Shown here piece after piece: positions 33,882-45,916 of a stretch of 64,000 nt of DNA. Origin of the DNA: Ignelater luminosus (Eukaryota; Arthropoda; Insecta; Coleoptera; Elateridae). A program made the position numbers and the translations under genes. Below the pieces are notes generated by a model. It saw only the letters and a list, made by a program, of their open reading frames with translations, had not been told where the DNA came from and did no database searches. The stretch spans positions 118,536 through 182,535 of the forward strand of contig VTPC01091310.1 of the NCBI GenBank assembly GCA_011009095.1, written 5' to 3'. How positions within the stretch are numbered: the stretch's first letter is position 1; each line of letters begins with the position of its first letter.

Positions 33882-34808
33882 CGAGGTCTGTTCAAAAAGT
33901 ATCGCGAACTTTGTGTTTTTTCAAAAATGATTTATTTATTCATGAATATCTATTTTGTCCCCTTCAAAGTAATCCCCATCAGATATTATACACTTGTGCC
34001 AACGTTTCTTCCAATCCTCGATGCACTTCATAAAATCATTTCTTGTGATCTTGTTCAGCTCCTCCTTCGATGCCGTCTTTATCTCCTCAATCGTAGCGTA
34101 GCGTCGTCCTTTCATGGGCCTCTTCAGTTTCGAAAACAAGAAAAAGTTACAGGGGGCCAGGTCTGGGGAATACGGTGGCTGCGGCATCATTAGTGTGTTG
34201 TTTTTGGCCAAAAATTCGCGCACAAGCAACGATGTGTGAGCAGGGACGTTATCATGGTGCAAAAGCCAATTTTTGTTCTTCCACAAATCCCGGCGTTTCT
34301 GGCGGATTGCTTGGCGCAAATTGCGCATAACTTGCAGGTAATATTCCTTATTAACCGTTCTACCCTGTGGCAAAAACTCATGATGCACCACGCCCCTGCA
34401 ATCGAAGAAAACTGTAAGCAAAACCAAAAGCACGCTCTTCGTCGTTCACATCTTCTCGGCCCTCTGAGAACATTTTGTACCACCGATAAACGTTGCTTCG
34501 GTCCAAGGTAGCTTCACCATATGCGACAGTCAACATTCGGAATGCGTCCCCGCACTTAATTTTGTTTTTCACACAAAATTTGATACAGATTCTTTGATCC
34601 ATTTTTTATAATAGGCAAAAATTGAAGACGACCCAAAACACGTCCAAGCAAAACAGCTGTCAAAAATTAACTGAACATTCAAAATGGCCGAACTTGTCGG
34701 CATAAGTGAGGGACATGAGTACCAACATAACGCCACAAAAAAATCGAAAATCGAATATACGTAACCCGCGGCAATTCAAAATTCGCGATACTTTTTGAAC
34801 AGACCTCG
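33882..34808 (-). mobile_element. Mariner transposon, internally deleted
   Basis: Perfect-looking ends CGAGGTCTGTTCAAAAAGTA and complement with TA duplications at 33880-33881 and 34809-34810. It is 0.93 kb long and carries a broken transposase. It lies about 180 bases upstream of Gr exon C1. The long uniform terminal repeats suggest a fairly recent insertion. Confidence 0.92.
33936..34602 (-). pseudogene. Mariner transposase, deleted and mutated
   Basis: The N-terminus MDQRICIKFCVKNKIKCGDA and VYRWYKMFSEGREDVNDEER is intact to about 34430. A large deletion then removes the second HTH and the first catalytic aspartate and shifts the frame. The C-terminal half runs LLTVFFDCRGVVHHEFLPQG, LLHHDNVPAHTSLLV and PYSPDLAPCNFFLF. 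The third catalytic aspartate is replaced by N (CNFF). The end WHKCIISDGDYFEGDKI is like the vertumnana/mellifera-type mariners. Inactive. Confidence 0.88.
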
Positions 34809-34849
34809 TATGTGTGTATGTAAATAGCGGTACAATAGTCTATTCTTTA

Positions 34850-34988
34850 GACGTATTATAAATTCCTTTAATTATTATTACATCAAAACACTACTTTCAA
34901 ACGAAGTGTATTAAATTATTGATTTTATATCAATCATCGTCTACGCACAGAAATCGACCAGCAAACGCCGTTTATTCATTAAAACGAC
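34850..34988 (+). promoter_or_regulatory. Conserved upstream block of Gr exon C1
   Basis: It matches 20990-21155 before B2, including CCTTTAATTATTATTACATC and TTATTGATTTTATATCAATC. A mariner ends 40 bases before it. Candidate promoter region; not shown. Confidence 0.45.
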
Positions 34989-35888
34989 ATGACTGTGTTT
35001 TCCCCAGCAAAAAACATAGCAGCATCTTTATCTCCATTATTTATTTACGGCAGAATTACAGGGTTGGCTCCATATAAATTGAAAATTACTAGCAATCATG
35101 TGACAGCAGTAACAGATAAAGTATTAATTATAGTAAGAGTATTAGTTACTATTATAATTCTTTGTTTAGAAAAACCTAAAAATGTACTAGATATGGATGG
35201 ACATGGTCCCATTTTACGTTTTCTACAATATATCGTAGACTTTTCAAGTATAATTACTTGTAACCTATATGTTTTAATTGGATTCTTGGAAAGGCATAAA
35301 ATTGTATACATCGTGAAAGAATTATTATCTACGGACTGTCAACTGCAGCTCCTTCATATCGAAATAAACTATTTCAAAGATCAACTTGCTGTCATCGCTC
35401 TTATCATCTTTCAAGTAACTAAAATTGCCGTTTTGGTTCTACTAGCAGGTATACATATGCAAGACAACCATTCATATGTCATGCGATATACAATATTTTT
35501 ATTAACAAGTTCAAACATACATTTACATTTTGTGATTATTTTGTTTATAATAATGAGAAGGTACAGAATTATCAACCAATATATAAACTCTATCGAGAAA
35601 GGTAAACGTAAGAATAATACCGAATTGTTACTGATACTAACGAAATTGAAAGATATTCACGAGAATTTGTTACGTACGACTCACGTTTTACTCAAAGCAT
35701 TTCAATTAGAAATCCTGATCAGATTCGCTACCATATATGTAACGACGAATTACGCCTTGTTTTTCTTAATTAAGAGTTTAACACTGATAAATGACACAAA
35801 CTACGTGTGGTTGAGAACATATTACTTTATTTTCGACATATCAGAGATAATACTTGTGGTTATTGTCTGCAGTCCTACAACAGATGAG
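34989..35888 (+). CDS. Gustatory receptor, gene C alternative first exon C1
   Basis: This 300-codon Gr first exon begins MTVFSPAKNIAASLSPLFIY and is the duplicate of B2. TGLAPYKL is near residue 24, and six spans follow with FQLEILIRFATIYVTTNYAL before the sixth. It ends at GATGAG followed by GTAAGG, phase 0 after D-E. Spliced to 46995, 47115 and 47527 it gives about 374 residues. That splice crosses 11 kb, including a Copia element and two dead Gr exons. The frame is intact. Confidence 0.87.
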
Positions 35889-36656
35889 GTAAGGTATTAA
35901 CCACATATCCACATTATTTACACACTATGAATTTCTGAGCAGATACTAGTTCACGCAAGCAAGCTTTTTTATGACTCTTTTAAGTTGTACGAAATTAGAA
36001 GTAAAAAGCTGGTTATCCGACATATGCATTGTTGGTTAATTACCTGCCGTCAGACAACTTGTTTTTTTTTCATTTATTACCTGTCAATTGGACTTCTACT
36101 GCCATAAACCCAACCTTTTAGAGTGGAATATACGTGCACATCACGAAAGGCGAAACATACATTTCTCCTTGCAAACATTATTCCAGTACCTCTACTTGTA
36201 ATAGTTCTGAGAATATTAGATTTAAGAAACCTCAATTATTGTAACATATATAAAATAAATGCTCTAAATACAAAACTATGTAAAATGTCCCATTTAAAAT
36301 TAGAAAAGGTGATGTCATTTCCAGTAAAACTAGAAGCTCTCGAGTGATGTTTGCAAAAGCACACATTTAAGTTTGAAAATCAGTTTAGTTATGAATAGAT
36401 TGATAAATAAGCAAAATTAGTGAGTCAACCAGGTTTCAAGCACACCCAAAATATCAATATTTATGTTATCTTTTAATTACTCTACTCTAATATAATGCAT
36501 ACTACACGCTGCCACATACAACCGCAGGAATAACAATATAAAACAATTAGAGGTTTGTTTCATTGGTTAAAAGTATAAACGAGTTAAACCATTACATTAA
36601 AAATCTTTTATGCTCAAAGAAACAAAACGTAAAACGCCCGAATATTCAATAAACCA

Positions 36657-36840
36657 ACCTTTTATTTTCCACAACTAAGAATATTGTCGAATCTTCATAT
36701 GCGTTAAGTACTTACGACAGAATTGCAAAGTAAACTTCATATAAACTAAAAATTACAACTAATGATGTGATAACAACGCCGGACACAATATTAATTATAA
36801 GGATATTAGTTACCACCATATCGAACGTTTCTATCCGGTT
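36657..36840 (+). pseudogene. Gustatory receptor first-exon relic C2
   Basis: This is the truncated duplicate of B3. The upstream flank matches that of B3, but the ATG is lost. The start of the exon is readable as FYFPQLRIL-type sequence with SSYALSTYDRIA, then a TAA stop at the place of the LTPYKL motif, then ITTNDVITTPDTILIIRILV. Homology stops near 36840, before the second span. Confidence 0.85.
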
Positions 36841-37340
36841 ATATATAGAGGTTTGAGCAAACTTTTTATCTATCCCTGCCATCTTAGACTTTAGGCATTC
36901 TTTTCATTCATTTAGCTGTGTATAGGACAACAATAGTCTTGGGATCATTATATGTAGAATAAAATTCTGAACAACTTTCATTTGAAACATTTTTTTTTTT
37001 CTGAAATGCATAACAAAGATAGAATTCAACATTTAAAATGTTACATTCAAACGGGACATACAATACATGCTTCCCGAAGTAACAAAATCTTCAGTTTTAA
37101 ACAATAAGTTGACCAGAAATTATGGTCTAATTTATAAAGAAAGAACCTATCGGGCTGAATTATTATGTTAACTCGAGCTAAGGTGCAGAAAAAGATGGAC
37201 ATAAAATAGTTTTAGAATCATCCTGTATGTCAATATTTTTCGTTCATATTATTTTTTGTGAAACAGGTGTTACCTCTTAATTAATTTATTTCCATTTATT
37301 ATATTACACTTATTGTATCAAATAACGCTGAATACGAATA
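36841..37340. other. Gene C intron, no gene recognised
   Basis: AT-rich, no coding sequence. 37225-37320 resembles a stretch at 33030-33170. Confidence 0.35.
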
Positions 37341-37348
37341 ATGAATTA

Positions 37349-37536
37349 AAGCGGTCATTGTTAAAAGGGGATATGTAACAAAAATAAAGTTGTTGGTAAA
37401 ATTAAACAAACTGCCTAACAAAAATAAAAGGAATTTTCTTATTACTTTAGTGATGACAGTTTTCTCTTGACTTTTCTACAAATTTTTTACAACAATTTGA
37501 AATTTTGCACATATCCCCTTTTAACAATGACCGCTT
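37349..37536. repeat. Short MITE, 188 bp
   Basis: Ends AAGCGGTCATTGTTAAAAGG and complement, followed on both sides by GGATATGT. No coding capacity. The target duplication is unclear. Confidence 0.8.
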
Positions 37537-37604
37537 CAATTCAACATGAACAACCAACGTTTAATTACAAGCATTAACTCGTTAAATTATTATTAGCGCA
37601 ATAC

Positions 37605-37808
37605 TGTTAAAATAAAGAAAATGCAGCAGCTTTTATAAAATTCTTTTAATTATAAACAACTTCAAATTGAATACAATGCACGATGTTCTTATATTTTTAA
37701 GAACTACAGCCATCTTTTTTAGGGAGCAAAATAGTGTCTATGCATACGCTTAAATAACAAAGTTAAACTATTTTGGCGGGTTTGTTCAAATAGTATAACA
37801 TTCTAACA
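37605..37808 (-). repeat. Copia 3' LTR
   Basis: 204 bp, differing from the other LTR at three positions in my reading. Confidence 0.95.
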
Positions 37809-37846
37809 CCCTCCCTCAAACCAGACAAAATTTCTAAACATGCCCT

Positions 37847-40800
37847 TTAACTTAGCCTTAACATTTTAACTAAATTAACAAATTTTTCATGACACAAAGA
37901 CTTAGTAAAAATATCTGCTAACTGATCATCTGTACTAACACAGACTATCTTCATTATTCCTTCAACTATTAAGTCTATTACAAAATGAAATTTAACATCA
38001 ACATGTTTACATCTTATTATTTTCAAAATTCTGAAGCAACTTAATTGCACTTTGATTATCTTCAAATAAAATAAATGGTAATGAATATGTAATATGCAAA
38101 TCATCTAACAAATTCCTTATATATAAAAGTTCACAACTTGCCATACATATGGCTACAAATTCTGATTCAGTACTGGACAGTGATACAACTGATTGTTTTT
38201 TTAGAACTCCAGATGACAAGATTATCAAATAATTTAAAACAATATCCACTTACTGATTTTCGATCAGCATCATTTGCCCAATCTGCATCAGAGAAACCTT
38301 GTAGATCATTATCTGAACAACAGAAACTTAATTTTAAATCCACTGTAAACTTCAAATATTTTAATACTCTCAGCAGGTGCTTAAAATGCACATCCGTTGC
38401 ACAATCCTGATATCTACCAAAATAACTTACACAATAACAGATATCCGGCCTTGTACCCATCATTATATGCATTAGTGAACCTAAAAGTTCCTTATAAGGC
38501 AGTTTGGTTTTCAAATTCTCATCGCAATTTCTTTCTAAAACTAAATTATTTTCAATAGGTGTTTTAAAATTTTTACAGTTTTCTACATTGAAACGTTTCA
38601 CTAAATTATTAATTGCAGAAATTTGATCAATAGTTATAATTTTGTTTTCAAAATCTCTACAGATTCTTATTCCTAAGAAATTGTTAACAAAGTCTAACTT
38701 TTTCATTTTAAAAGTTTCACACAATTTTGATTTTACATAATTTATAAAATTTTTATCATTACATGCTAACAAAATGTCATCTACATATAATAGCAAATAG
38801 CATCCTATGTTCTGTTTAAGAAAAACAAACAAACAATGGTGAGATTTTGAACGTCTGAAATTTAAACTTGACAAAAAGGTGTTGAATCTTTCATTCCATG
38901 TTTTAGGAGCTTGTTTTAAGCCATAAATAGCTTTATTCAATAAACATACTTTGTTTTCATAATTTTCATTAATTTCTAAACCCTCATCCTGTTCAAACCC
39001 TCTAGCAACTAATTTTGCTTAGTAAATTAATTTTCCTTTATTATTCTCTTTTGCTCGAAACACCCATCTGTTACTTATAACTTCTTCATCTTCAGGTTTA
39101 TTAACCAATTTCCATGTCTCATTTTCTTGTAAGGCATTTAACTCGTCTTCAATGGCTCGTTCTCAATAATTCCATTTTGAACTTCTCTTTGCTTCTGCAT
39201 ATGATTTGGGAACATCACAAAAATTACTTAATAAGGCTAGACAACCTAAATCTATTTCATAATCTTGAAAATGTAGTGGCAACTTTATACTTCTCTTCGG
39301 TCTCGCATCATCTTCTTTAACACCATCTACGTCAGCTTCTGAATCTGTATCTTTTTCTTCAACATCATTTCTTTCATCTTCAAAAAGTTTATTTTCCTTT
39401 CTATTTCCTTTCACTATACAAAAACTGTCTTCATTGAAAATAACATTTCTACTATGAATAATCTTGTTTTCTGTCTCATTTAATAACCTATACCCATTTT
39501 CTGCATAACCTATAAATCTACATTTCACTCCTTTGTCATCCAATTTAGTTCGAAGTGAGTCGGGTATTCTTGCATATGCTGTACACCCAAAGACACGGAT
39601 ATTGGACACATTTGGTTTTTCCTTTAACCATAATTCATAAGGTGTTCTGTTTTTAATTAAGGAAGACTGCGTTCGATTTGTTATGTACGCAGCAGTAAGT
39701 ACTGCTTCTTCCCAATAACTTTTACTCATTTCAGCTTGCATAATCATTGCTCTTGCTTTATCCATTAGTATTTGGTTCATCCTTTCGGCAACACCATTTA
39801 CTTGGGGAGTGTAGGGTGGTGTATATGAAATTTGAATACCTTTTTGTGCACAGAAATTAGTAAGTGATTTTGAACAATATTCACCCCCATTATCACATTT
39901 GATTTTTGCTATTTCTTACTACAGAACAACGCTGCTACCTTGGCCTCATAATTCTTAAAGCATTCAAATACTTCAACTTTGGATTTAATTATATATACCA
40001 TTACAAACCTTGAATAGTCATCTGAACGTTCTCCTTGTGCATAAACATTTTTGTTTTTCTCAATAGAAATAGTACCATCAACACATACTATTTTAAAGCC
40101 AACTTTTTCTATCGTTGAAATGGATAATAAATTTACCCTTAATTCAGGAACACAAAAAACATTTCTCAATGCAATTGGTATTTTCTTATTTCCTACTGAA
40201 CTTATTACTTTTACATCACCATAACAAGTTGCAACCATACATTTTCCTCTTTCCGCTAACTGAATGGACTTTGGCTCATCAAAATATTTTTTATTAATCA
40301 GAATTCCCTCATCACTAATATAATGATGTGTTGCCCCCGAATCCGCATACCACAAAATAATTTCATTTGAATTTTTACTTGCTTCCTCTGCTGAAGTTGA
40401 ACAAAAGGCTACATCTTCTTTTCCTGTTTTTCTATTACTGATGGTTGTGCAATCTTCATCGTCTTCTTTAACATAATTAGCTCGGCTATTATTTCTACCA
40501 GTTTTCTTAACATTTCTGAAGCAATTTATTGCTTTATGCCCGAACTTATTACACACAAAGCACTTTATACCACATACATTTTTCAAATGTCCCATTTTTC
40601 CACAACGATAACACTTTTGGTTTACTTTTGTAGCAACAAATGAGGCATCTATTTTACTTTTAATCTTAACTGAAGTATTTTTATTCAGTTTAAATTCTAA
40701 CAACCTATTTTTAATTAACATAAGTTTTAAGTTGTCTTCTGATACCGTTCTTATTGCTGTAACAACACTTTCATATTCATGTGGCATTGATAATAACAGG

Positions 40801-41245
40801 AGACATGCTATATCTGACTCTTCGAAGTTCGTTCCCAAGCTTCTTAATTCTCTGAAGATTTTATCGTACTTAGAAACATGCTGCTGCAAATCTTCTTGTG
40901 TATCATACTTCAAATTAACTAATTCTTTTAATAAGTAGAACTTTGAACACGTACCTTTTTTGCAAACGTTATTTCTAATTTCTTTAGCATTTCAACGGCT
41001 TCATCTATATCTTTTATGTATTCTAAATGTGAATCTGCCACACTCTGAATTATAATATTTCTGGCTTTATTATTTTTCTTCCGGCACTGTTCATCTTTCT
41101 CATTTTCTTTGATGCTCTTTAACACAACGTCAACTTCGACCGCTTTTAGTACCGATTCCATTCGAAACTTCCAATTATCAAAATTGCTACCGCTAAACGG
41201 AATAATACCGTATTTATTTTCACTTAACACTTCCAATCGGTCCAT
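37847..41245 (-). pseudogene. Copia gag-pol polyprotein, broken
   Basis: Reading from 41245: Gag begins MDRLEVLSENKYGIIPFSGS. A frameshift follows near 40930, then two CCHC knuckles (CYRCGKMGHLKNVC and CFVCNKFGHKAINC) and the protease motif YADSGATHHY. An internal deletion joins KNVYAQGE directly to DDYSRFVMVY, removing the pre-integrase domain and the start of the integrase. A frameshift near 39910 interrupts the integrase core, which continues to PPYTPQVNGVAERM. The C-terminal region is FGCTAYARIPDSLR. A stop lies near 39165. The reverse transcriptase lacks its first part (a deletion just before KVCLLNKAIYGLKQ) but keeps LLYVDDILLACND. RNase H has SLSSTESEFVA and a frameshift near 38010. 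It cannot make its own enzymes. Confidence 0.92.
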
Positions 41246-41363
41246 TGTTTTATCCTTTTTTAATACCTGCTCAATTCTACTCGTTTACTTTCAACTTTTA
41301 TCAAACTTTCAGCTACACTGAACTATATTGGCCTATACTTGAGTACACTGGGCCCATAACCAA

Positions 41364-41567
41364 TGTTAAAATAAAGAAAATGCAGCAGCTTTTATAAAAT
41401 TCTTTTAATTATAAACAACTTCAAAATGAATACAATGCATGATGTTCTTATATTTTTAAGAACTACAGCCATCTTTTTTAGGGAGCAAAATAGTGTCTAT
41501 GTATACGCTTAAATAACAAAGTTAAACTATTTTGGCGGGTTTGTTCAAATAGTATAACATTCTAACA
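41364..41567 (-). repeat. Copia 5' LTR
   Basis: 204 bp, followed on the minus strand by the tRNA-Met-type primer-binding site. Only three differences from the 3' LTR, indicating a young insertion. Confidence 0.95.
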
Positions 41568-41660
41568 AATAGTACTTTCTAAAAAGGTATATTAAGCTAT
41601 CGATTTTATACCTATGCCCGAAAGAATAAACCCCTATCGGCATTTGCTCTAAGACACAAT

Positions 41661-43144
41661 ATGACAGAACCTTCTCCAGCTGACAGTAAGAAAGCAGTAA
41701 AATCTTTATCCCTGTTAAATAAATATGGTAAAATTACTGAGTTGGCTCCATATAAATTGAGAATTACTAACAATAATATAACAGTAGTATTAGATAAAGT
41801 GTTAATGATAATAACGTTATTAATTATTAGTGGGGTAGGGGTTGTTAAGATGTCAATTGTGACGTATTTGCCTGTTTTCTGGATTATAAAACGGCTTTTG
41901 ATCAATGCCAACACGATGAAATGATAACAACGTCGAAAGAGGCAAGCATTGACTCAATGAACATCAGAATTTAACTAATTTGTACTGGGGGCAAAAAGCG
42001 GCAGTACGAGTAGACAATCAATTCACACGACCCGTAGCGATACAGCGGAGAGTTAGGCAGTGCTGTGTGCTGTCAGCTGTACTATTTAATCTCTATGCAG
42101 AACATATCTTTAGAGATGCATTGAAAGGAGTTACAATTAGTATTAAGATAAATGGCCAAGTGATCAATAATCAATAATATACGTTATGTTGGTGATAGGG
42201 TACTGATAACAAATAACTTTGGTGATCTAAAAAAAACAAAATTCATGGTAGTCAGTAAAACTCCACAACAAACAAATAATCTCACGGTTAACGATCAAAC
42301 AATCTAACATGTCAAAAACTTCGTATACCTAGGTACTGTAATGTCAGAGACTTGGGATCACTCGATTGAGATTGAAAACCGTATTGAAAGAGCCAGAGAT
42401 ACTTTTATTAGAATGAAATGAGTCGAGAGTTGGACCATGTCGAAGAATACTGAAGACCGGATTAGAGCTTTCGAAATGTGGGTATTTCGTAGAATTCTCC
42501 GAATTTCTTGGGTTGATCACATCCCTAACATTGAAGTACTCCCAAGAATGAAATGCCAACCCGAGGTAATGGCGGCAGTTAAGAGACGGAAGCTTGAATA
42601 CCTTGGGCACGTCATGAGAGGTATTCAAATACTTAGGAAAAAACTTACAAATATACGGTTCTGAATGGGCGTGGTCCCATTTTAACCTTTCTAGCATATA
42701 CTCTAGAATACATAAATTTACGTCGTGAAAGAATTGGTACATACAGGCTATCAGCTGGATGCCAAAACAAGCCATTTCCGAACTCAGCTTGCTGCTATAT
42801 CTTTCATCGGCTTGCAAGTAATTAAAATTGCTGTTATATTTATATTGGAAGCAATATATCGTACTTGCAAACTTCAAGACAGCACCGAACTGTTCCCGAT
42901 ATAATCAAAAAATCAAAAGATATTCACACGACTTTGTTAAATGCAACTTGCGTGTTACTGAAAGAATTTCAAATTCAGATTCACTACTGTATATTTCACT
43001 ACGAATTATTTTTTGTTCTTTTTATTTAAAAGTTTAAAAACAGAAAATTGCACAAACTATGTATGGTTGAAAACATATTACTTCATCTTTGATATATCAA
43101 AAGTAATACTTTTCGCAATCGTATGTGGTTCTACAATAGATCAG
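41661..43144 (+). pseudogene. Gustatory receptor first exon C3, split by a LINE fragment
   Basis: The exon starts at 41661 (MTEPSPADSKKAVKSLSLLN, LAPYKL) and is readable to about residue 65. LINE-derived sequence then takes over at about 41855-42635. Gr homology resumes near 42640 with degraded sequence containing stops: a GHGPIL-like stretch, YVVKELVHTGYQ, and FIGLQVIKIAVIFILEAIY. A deletion and frameshifts follow. The end is recognisable as FFLFKSLKTENCTNYVWLKT and YYFIFDISKVILF, finishing with GATCAG and an intact donor GTAAGA at 43145. Confidence 0.85.
41855..42635 (+). mobile_element. LINE reverse-transcriptase fragment inside a Gr exon
   Basis: Pieces of a non-LTR retrotransposon protein are readable in changing frames: MDYKTAFDQCQHDEMI at the start, SAVLFNLYAEHIFRDALKGV in the middle, VKNFVYLGTVMSE, then RAFEMWVFRRILRISWVDHI and RRKLEYLGHVMRG at the end. 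This order (DYKKAFD, LFNLY, YLG, the C-terminal W..H, YLGHVMR) is that of an RTE-like LINE ORF. The catalytic YADD box is absent or deleted. Stops are frequent. Confidence 0.82.
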
Positions 43145-43461
43145 GTAAGATACTCAACAGTTCTTCATATTTACACACTCGACAAGTTCCGATTACGTTA
43201 TCCATTTGTATACCGGTATGATTTCATATTTTGACTTTTAATCAATATATTGTATGCAAATACTACATAATAAACAGAGACACATTTTGATAAAAAGGAA
43301 AACATTCAAATACGAGGTTTCTGAGATATTTTTTTTATGTAATAAATCAAATAAAATTCAAGTGCGTATTAAAATGGTAGGTTCACTAACTAAATTATTT
43401 TCTAATATGTTATGCAACAGTAGAATACAATAATAACAGCAAGCCTTCACTAAAGAAAAAG

Positions 43462-44352
43462 ATGTTTGCTTCTAACAACGTTATTGATACTGTAACACCA
43501 TTACACATTTGTGGAAGAATAATTGGATTAGCACCATACAAATTAGAAATTAAAAATGGAAAGATAGTACTAACACCAGACAGAATTCTAATTCTACTGA
43601 GAGTAATTACTATTACTGCCATATCTCGTTTGCTCGATATATCATCGTGGGGAATAGAAGATGGGAAAAACTACGGTGTTATTTTAATATTCATGTACCA
43701 TTTATTACAATTAAGTAATATGATTATATGCGATCTGCACATTATTACTGCATATTTCCATAGGCGAAATATGGTACAATTATTAGAAAGTCTTATGAAT
43801 ATAGACAGAATTTTTGAAAATTTAAAAATAAAACTTCCACATAAAAAACAAAAAGTTCTAGCAACAGCTTTCATTTTGACACACATTCTTAAATTATTTA
43901 TATTGGGAGCATGGATGTTAAGTGTAAACCATATTGATGATGAACATTATTTGGATGCTTTGAATGTGATATTTATTACTATCGGTTCAAGCATACATGT
44001 ACAATACGCAATATTTCTAATGATAATAACTAGTCGGTTTAGAGTGCTGAATGAACAGAAACGCTCTTTGATTATTGAATCAAGTCAAATATGGGAATCT
44101 CAATTTTTAAAATTCAAACATATTCATTTCAAGCTGATTGAAATAACTCGATGTGTGAATTATATATTCCAACAACAAATTTTATTGAGATTCATAACAT
44201 TGTACATAACACTGAATTATGGTTCGTTTTATATATTTAAAAATTTGAATGTTGAGGATTTACAATTTACTGGATTTCGAACATATTTGTTACTGTCTGA
44301 TGTAATGGAGATCATAACAATATCAGCAGCTTCTGGTATTATTATAGATCAG
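43462..44352 (+). CDS. Gustatory receptor, gene C alternative first exon C4
   Basis: This 297-codon Gr first exon begins MFASNNVIDTVTPLHICGRI and has IGLAPYKL near residue 20. Six spans follow, with FQQQILLRFITLYITLNYGS before the sixth. It ends at GATCAG followed by GTAACT, phase 0 after D-Q. With the exons at 46995, 47115 and 47527 it gives about 371 residues. It is more diverged than B2, B3 and C1. The open frame runs on to 44466, but that extension lies past the family splice site. The frame is intact. Confidence 0.85.
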
Positions 44353-44914
44353 GTAACTTTTTTATTAATGCTGATAAATAGAAGATATTATTTAAATGTC
44401 TTACAAGAGACCACCAGCATCTCTATTATTAGTTTTCTTACTCTTTGCAACTATTTATTTGCATAAAACAAAAAATATCTTAAACTGCTTTAAGTATCAA
44501 TAACAAAAATATCGGGTGATTATAAATGAATGAAGATATTTGGTTGATCTTCCTTAACGAACTTCTATCGTAGTTCTATAAATTTATTATTCCGCTCTTA
44601 AATCATATTTAATCATCCTAGAATGGTTGGATAATACAGATTAACTAACTGTACGTATTTATTATGGAAATGTTATTTCTATTACATTAGCCGACATAAT
44701 CTGAATTTAAAGCAACAGTATGAAACTTCAGGGTATACTCGATCATCTTTTGAATTACTTCATAACATCATTTGTTGAAATATACGTAGAAATTCCCTTT
44801 CATGTCATTTAATAATAATCACCTAATGGAATTCATCGTTTGTTTCTAAAATTGGCAAAACCAGCGTAAACTAGACTAAAAATGTCAATTGCCTTGTCAA
44901 ATTAAATTTGTATT
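44353..44914. other. Gene C intron, no gene recognised
   Basis: AT-rich intron sequence without recognised features. Confidence 0.35.
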
Positions 44915-45916
44915 ATACCGGGTGTTCGACAACTGAGACGAAAATGTTTATAGCAGAAAGTTTCTGGATGCATAATTGCTCCTCAATTTAAGAACTTTAA
45001 ATCTGACAACATAGACCGACCATACAAGCAATAATTGTGAAGATCCAGTAACCAAACAAGCCTCACTTGATTTATTTAAGATGTAAAATTAATAAACTTA
45101 TAATTTACAAATTTACTCAAATTGATCGTAAAAATTAAACTTAATATAACTTAGTTTAACAAATGTTCAAATTGTCTTCGTTATCTTCCAGGCAGGCAAG
45201 GTGGTTGCTCGCGATGGTACTGCATTATTAAAATTTCTAAGAATTTGTACAATAATTAATTTCACACTGTTCATTATTCGTGCTTGTAAATCTTTTAGAT
45301 TTTCTGGAGATGTTTGGTAAACATTTTCTTTCAAAAAAACTCCAAGAGATTTAAATCAAGGAATCGCGGCCACCACGATGTAGGGCTATTACGACCTGCC
45401 CAACGCTGCGAAAGATTTTCGTTCAAGCATTTACTGACGTTATAGGCATAATCAGCTGGTTCACCATCATGTATCCAGATCAGTCCATTTCGTAAATTGA
45501 GTGGAAAATCGTCTATCAGTTTATTAGTGAATTGAAAATAATTTTCTCTATTCAGGCGTTGCGGTAAAAAGTGAGATCCAATAATGTTGCCTGCTAGTAC
45601 TCCTATCCAAACACTTAAACACAATCTGACCTGGTTTTCGTGAGCCTATTGTGACAATTAAAAATGACGCCTCTTGAGAAAAAATGGCTTCAGTTCACAA
45701 TTGTTGATATATCCTTTCATAATATTGCAAGTGCCAGGTGTAACCCATGCTGCTTTTTATTTTACAAAGTACTTTTTGTTCAAAATTTCCAACTTTGATT
45801 GCCTCGCGAAGAAAAAGAAGACGTCGACGAACATTTTCGTATTACTTTTCTTTTCAGTTTTAGTCGGGAAATCTTACTACGTGAAGCTGTTCTGCCAATT
45901 GCCGAACACCCTGTAT
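44915..45916 (-). mobile_element. DD41D-like Tc1/mariner transposon relic
   Basis: Ends of the type ACCGGGTGTTCGACAACTGA (left) and GCCGAACACCCTGTAT (right). On the minus strand the longest frame (45624 to 45331) reads CLSVWIGVLAGNIIGSHFLP, then GLIWIHDGEPADY, RWAGRNSPTSWWPRFLDLNL and LEFF. This is the second catalytic aspartate (HDG) and a decayed third one (E instead of D before FF), about 41 residues apart. The rest is degraded. It has the same transposase type as the relic at 51690-52420. Confidence 0.75.

Larger units (their letters stand above)
37605..41567 (-). mobile_element. Copia-type LTR retrotransposon, defective
   Basis: Two 204-bp LTRs bound a 3.96-kb element on the minus strand. 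The LTRs start TGTTA and end TAACA. Next to the 5' LTR (41364-41567) is the primer-binding site TGGTTATGGGCCCAG (41349-41363), the internal initiator-tRNA-Met site used by Copia. Before the 3' LTR is the purine tract TTTGAGGGAGGG. Flanking 5-mers are AATAC and AATAG, a possible duplication with one mismatch. The element sits in a gene C intron, antisense to the Gr. Confidence 0.95.

Noticed and set aside
44353-44466. Read-through extension of exon C4
   Set aside because: Same reasoning: the donor at 44353 aligns with those of all sisters.
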